Below, piece by piece: positions 61,468 through 64,000 of a stretch of 64,000 bases of DNA; the first letter of the stretch is position 1, and every line of letters begins with the position of its first letter. The DNA lies in NCBI RefSeq assembly GCF_030731085.1, contig NZ_JASNFN010000012.1, positions 113,848 through 177,847 of the forward strand, in the 5' to 3' direction. Position numbers and translations under genes: made by a program. This stretch comes from Blastococcus carthaginiensis (lineage in GTDB: Bacteria; Actinomycetota; Actinomycetes; Mycobacteriales; Geodermatophilaceae). Below the pieces are notes generated by a model. The model searched no databases. It was not told where the DNA came from and saw only the letters and a program-made list of their open reading frames with translations.

Positions 61468-63645
61468 TCAGGGCTCCGGCTGGTCGTCCGCCGTCTCGCT
61501 CGGTCCGGCGCCGGCCGGGATGTCGTCGCCGGTCTCACCGAGCATTTCGGCGACCTCCGCCTCGACTTCTTCGGCGAAGCTCATCGTCCAGGTGCTCTCG
61601 TCTTCGTCGCCCTCGGCGTCGGCTGCTGGGGGCTCCTCATCGGGGAGTTCGCCACCGGACACGGTGTCTTCGGAAGCTTCGTCGCGGGCGAGCGGGTCGC
61701 CGAGCCCCTCGCTCAAGTCGACCTCGGTGAACTCCACACCCAGGTCCTCACCTGCCAGCTCCGGGTCGATCGCCGCGATCGCCTCGAGCCACCGGTCGGC
61801 CTCTACCTCCTCGCCCTGGGCCCGCAGCAGCTCGGTGTAGGCGGCGGCCACCCGCAGCTTCCCCGGATCGCCGGCGTCCAGGGCCGAGGGGTCGGGACGG
61901 CCACCGAGGGCGCGTTCGAGGACCAGGCGGGCAGCGGCCGCCTCGCCCAGGTCCTGCCGGGCCCCGGCCTCGACCAGGCGGAGTTCCACGCTCTCCTCGT
62001 CGTCGACGGGCGCGGCGAGTGCCTCGTTCACCAGGCGGATGGCGACCTCGGGACGTCCGAGCGCCCGCTCGCAGTCCGCCAGCACCGCACGGTAGCCCTG
62101 GTCCCCGCTCATGCGGCGGTAGGCGCGGATCTCCCGGGCGGCCTCGGCGTAGTCCCCGGCGTGGTAAGCCGCGACGCCCACCGCTTCACGCACGACGGCC
62201 AGGCGCGAGGCCCGGTCGCGGGCCGCCCGGGCATGGGCGAGCGCGGTCTCCGGGTCCTCGTCGACCAGGGTGCCGGCGACCACGAGGTGGCCGGCCACCT
62301 TCGCGGAATTCCGCGGGTCCAAGCCACGGAGGGCAGCGCGAATCGCCGGGTCCAGGTCCCGTGGGTCCGCCCACTCGGGGATCTCCGGACCAGCGGGCAC
62401 GGGCGGTCGCCGGTCCTGCGTGGGCCGGTCCCCGGCAGTACGACGCTCGCGCCAGTCGCCCTGCGAGCGCTGCGGGCGGTCGCCCTGGGGACGCCGATCC
62501 TGCCAATCCCCGCGCGGTCGGTCGCCCTGCGGGCGGTCCGAGCGCTGCGGACGGTCACCCTGGGGACGCCGGTCCTGCCAATCCCCGCGCGGTCGGTCGC
62601 CCTGCGGGCGGTCCGAGCGCTGCGGACGGTCACCCTGCGGGCGATCGGAGCGCTGCGGACGGCCACCCTGGGGGCGCCGGTCCTGCCAATCGCCACGGGG
62701 ACGATCTCCTTGAGGACGGCGGTCCTGCCAGTCACTGCGGGGCCGGTCGCCCTGGGGGCGATCGGAGCGCTGCGGACGGTCACCCTGGGGGCGCCGGTCC
62801 TGCCAATCGCCACGGGGACGATCTCCTTGAGGACGGCGGTCCTGCCAGTCACTGCGGGGCCGGTCGCCCTGGGGGCGATCGGAGCGCTGCGGACGGCCAC
62901 CCTGGGGGCGCCGGTCCTGCCAATCGCCACGGGGACGATCTCCTTGAGGACGGCGGTCCTGCCAGTCACTGCGGGGCCGGTCGCCCTGGGGGCGGTCCGA
63001 GCGCTGCGGACGGTCACCCTGGGGACGCCGATCCTGCCAGTCCCCGCGCGGACGGTCACCCTGCGGGCGGTCCGAGCGCTGCGGACGGTCACCCTGAGGA
63101 CGCCGATCCTGCCAATCGCCACGCGGACGGTCACCCTGCGGGCGGTCCGAGCGCTGCGGACGGTCACCCTGGGGACGCCGATCCTGCCAATCGCCACGCG
63201 GACGGTCACCCTGCGGGCGGTCCGAGCGCTGCGGACGGCCACCCTGGGGACGCCGATCCTGCCAGTCCCCGCGCGGACGATCCCCCTGGGGGCGGTCCGA
63301 GCGCTGCGGACGGTCACCCTGGGGACGCCGATCCTGCCAATCGCCACGGGGACGATCCCCTTGAGGACGGCGGTCCTGCCAGTCGCCACGGGGACGATCC
63401 CCTTGAGGACGGCGGTCCTGCCAGTCGCCACGCGGACGGTCACCCTGCGGGCGGTCCGAGCGCTGCGGACGGTCACCCTGAGGACGGCGATCCTGCCAAT
63501 CCCCGCGGGGTCGGTCGCCCTGGGATCCGCCACGAGGAGCGGCGCCTCCGCCAGCTCGGCGAACCCCCTGCGCACGAGAGCCGCGGGACGCCGGTCGCCC
63601 TCGCCCGGAGTCGGACCCACCAGGGCCACGTCGCGGAGCAGTCAT
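61468..63645 (-). CDS. Large repeat protein with C-terminal TPR-like domain
   Basis: 725 residues. Residues 1-42 are Gly/Arg-rich; residues 43-387 consist of two alternating repeats, GDRPRGDWQDRRPQ (16 copies) and GDRPQRSDRPQ (11 full copies), highly charged and certainly disordered. From about 415 a TPR-like helical region follows (RDLDPAIRAALRGLDPRNSA, AYHAGDYAEAAREIRAYRRM, AIRLVNEALAAPVDDEESVE), and an acidic tail ends SETADDQPEP. The TPR part is probably the counterpart of Rv1691. ATG 63645 has TACTTA six bases upstream. RGD/RRP repeats suggest RNA or nucleoid binding, but that is a guess. Confidence 0.8.
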   Translation of the reverse strand: MTAPRRGPGGSDSGRGRPASRGSRAQGVRRAGGGAAPRGGSQGDRPRGDWQDRRPQGDRPQRSDRPQGDRPRGDWQDRRPQGDRPRGDWQDRRPQGDRPRGDWQDRRPQGDRPQRSDRPQGDRPRGDWQDRRPQGGRPQRSDRPQGDRPRGDWQDRRPQGDRPQRSDRPQGDRPRGDWQDRRPQGDRPQRSDRPQGDRPRGDWQDRRPQGDRPQRSDRPQGDRPRSDWQDRRPQGDRPRGDWQDRRPQGGRPQRSDRPQGDRPRSDWQDRRPQGDRPRGDWQDRRPQGDRPQRSDRPQGDRPRSDWQDRRPQGDRPRGDWQDRRPQGGRPQRSDRPQGDRPQRSDRPQGDRPRGDWQDRRPQGDRPQRSDRPQGDRPRGDWQDRRPQGDRPQRSQGDWRERRTAGDRPTQDRRPPVPAGPEIPEWADPRDLDPAIRAALRGLDPRNSAKVAGHLVVAGTLVDEDPETALAHARAARDRASRLAVVREAVGVAAYHAGDYAEAAREIRAYRRMSGDQGYRAVLADCERALGRPEVAIRLVNEALAAPVDDEESVELRLVEAGARQDLGEAAAARLVLERALGGRPDPSALDAGDPGKLRVAAAYTELLRAQGEEVEADRWLEAIAAIDPELAGEDLGVEFTEVDLSEGLGDPLARDEASEDTVSGGELPDEEPPAADAEGDEDESTWTMSFAEEVEAEVAEMLGETGDDIPAGAGPSETADDQPEP
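62485..63519 (-). repeat. Coding tandem repeat, 42-bp and 33-bp units
   Basis: The DNA encoding residues 43-387 of the repeat protein. Units of 42 and 33 bases alternate irregularly; several longer blocks (about 117 bases, for example at 62690-62806 and 62807-62923) are near-identical at the nucleotide level, which points to recent duplication. Copy number is likely to vary between strains and to be hard to assemble. Confidence 0.9.
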
Positions 63646-63714
63646 CTGTTCTAAGTACCTCTTTGCTCGACGCCGCACACGACCGAGATGGGCCGGCGGC
63701 GGACATGGAAAAAG

Positions 63715-63752
63715 CGAACGGGGGTCAGAGCACTAGCTCTGACCCCCGTTCG
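63715..63752 (-). terminator. Intrinsic terminator of the rRNA operon
   Basis: A perfect 17-bp stem (63715-63731 with 63736-63752) and a 4-nt loop, followed on the minus strand by CTTTTT. Ten bases after the 5S 3' end. One of the strongest terminators in the window. Confidence 0.95.
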
Positions 63753-63762
63753 GTGAAGTATG

Positions 63763-63880
63763 TCCGGCGGCGTCCTACTCTCCCACCCCGTCTCCAGGGC
63801 AGTACCATCGGCGCTGAGAGGCTTAGCTTCCGGGTTCGGAATGTTGCCGGGCGTTTCCCTCTCGCCATGGCCGCCGTAAC
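63763..63880 (-). rRNA. rrf: 5S ribosomal RNA
   Basis: Minus-strand 5S rRNA of about 118 nt; boundaries uncertain by two bases. 5' GUUACGGCGGCCAUGGCG, the conserved internal CCGAACCCGGAAGCUAAG, and 3' GAGUAGGACGCCGCCGGAC; GGCGG near the 5' end pairs with CCGCC near the 3' end. Confidence 0.95.
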
Positions 63881-64000
63881 TCTGTGAACTTCGAACTTCC
63901 CCGCTGGGGGGCTGGTTCGTGCGTTCAGAACCGCACAGTGGACGCGACAATCTTCGTTGATGACTTGGTACACAGGGCCCTCGTGGAGGAGGTGTGTGTG
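63881..64000 (-). other. Part of the 23S-5S rRNA spacer
   Basis: 120 bases upstream of 5S on the minus strand. No recognisable 23S 3' end, tRNA or protein gene is seen, so the 23S gene must lie beyond the right edge. Confidence 0.7.

Noticed and set aside
62485..63519. Regular repeats that might suggest a CRISPR array
   Set aside because: Units are contiguous coding repeats in one frame with no unique spacers and no cas genes nearby.
61438..63887. Very long open frames on the plus strand opposite the repeat gene, encoding their own repeats
   Set aside because: They arise because the 42- and 33-bp repeats lack stops in every frame. The minus-strand frame has the ordered TPR domain and a sensible start, so the plus-strand frames are shadows.
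63881..64000. 23S rRNA 3' end inside the window
   Set aside because: No sequence typical of the 23S 3' terminus is seen; this is spacer only.

Overview
This window is very GC-rich, gene-dense DNA from an actinobacterium. GTG starts, 4-nt ATGA/GTGA gene overlaps, TANNNT -10 boxes and leaderless starts recur throughout. Two blocks follow gene orders known from Mycobacterium tuberculosis: garA-gcvH-DUF881-small basic protein-DUF881-pgsA2 (the Rv1827 to Rv1822 region), and the stretch TPR protein-HAD phosphatase-tlyA-nadK-recN-steA-steB-pyrG-NUDIX-xerD-parA-scpA-scpB-rluB-cmk-der (the Rv1691 to Rv1713 region). The paa cluster, DUF427 and DUF3500 proteins and overall style make Geodermatophilaceae (Blastococcus, Geodermatophilus, Modestobacter) my best guess. 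That family assignment is inference, not proof.

Layout. Positions 1-3674 carry the garA-gcvH-DUF881-pgsA2-type block on the minus strand, followed by an EF-G-like GTPase (3857-5938). Positions 6104-12722 hold a phenylacetate catabolism locus: paaI with a small coupled ORF, a TetR regulator and paaK on the minus strand, and divergent paaABCDE; a perfect TetR-type operator lies between the two arms. Positions 12735-21340 form an accessory segment that ends at tRNA-Pro(GGG). It contains a DUF427 protein, an overlapping pair of ATP-grasp ligase and CocE-type hydrolase, a DUF3500 protein, a PRC-barrel, His-rich and small helical protein group, and at least five decayed fragments (6-phosphogluconate dehydrogenase, an ATP-dependent DNA ligase, an epimerase stub, a phosphotriesterase and an IS481 transposase tail).

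Positions 21425-23863 hold der, cmk and aroH. A sugar ABC transporter operon (23996-28305) is divergent from its LacI regulator and a GH3 glycosidase (28612-32037); two identical LacI-type palindromes lie in the divergent region. A divergent lysR/lysE amino-acid export pair follows. Positions 33648-39211 carry rluB, scpB, scpA, a ribbon-helix-helix-like protein, parA and xerD (chromosome segregation). Next come ald, a membrane protein, a NUDIX hydrolase and pyrG. Positions 43595-51718 form an overlapping envelope cassette: steA, steB, an MraY-like transferase, murJ, a GT4 glycosyltransferase and an alkaline-phosphatase-like polytopic membrane protein. A TetR regulator and a methyltransferase separate it from recN-nadK-tlyA, an SCP2 protein, a HAD phosphatase, a TPR protein, DUF1015, an SSB-like protein and a large repeat protein. 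The window ends inside an rRNA operon read on the minus strand: a 5S rRNA with a strong terminator, and part of the 23S-5S spacer.

The strongest candidates for undescribed biology are the steAB-linked envelope cassette, the ATP-grasp/CocE pair among decayed genes, the 725-residue repeat protein, and a recurring leaderless promoter-start arrangement that resets several N-termini.
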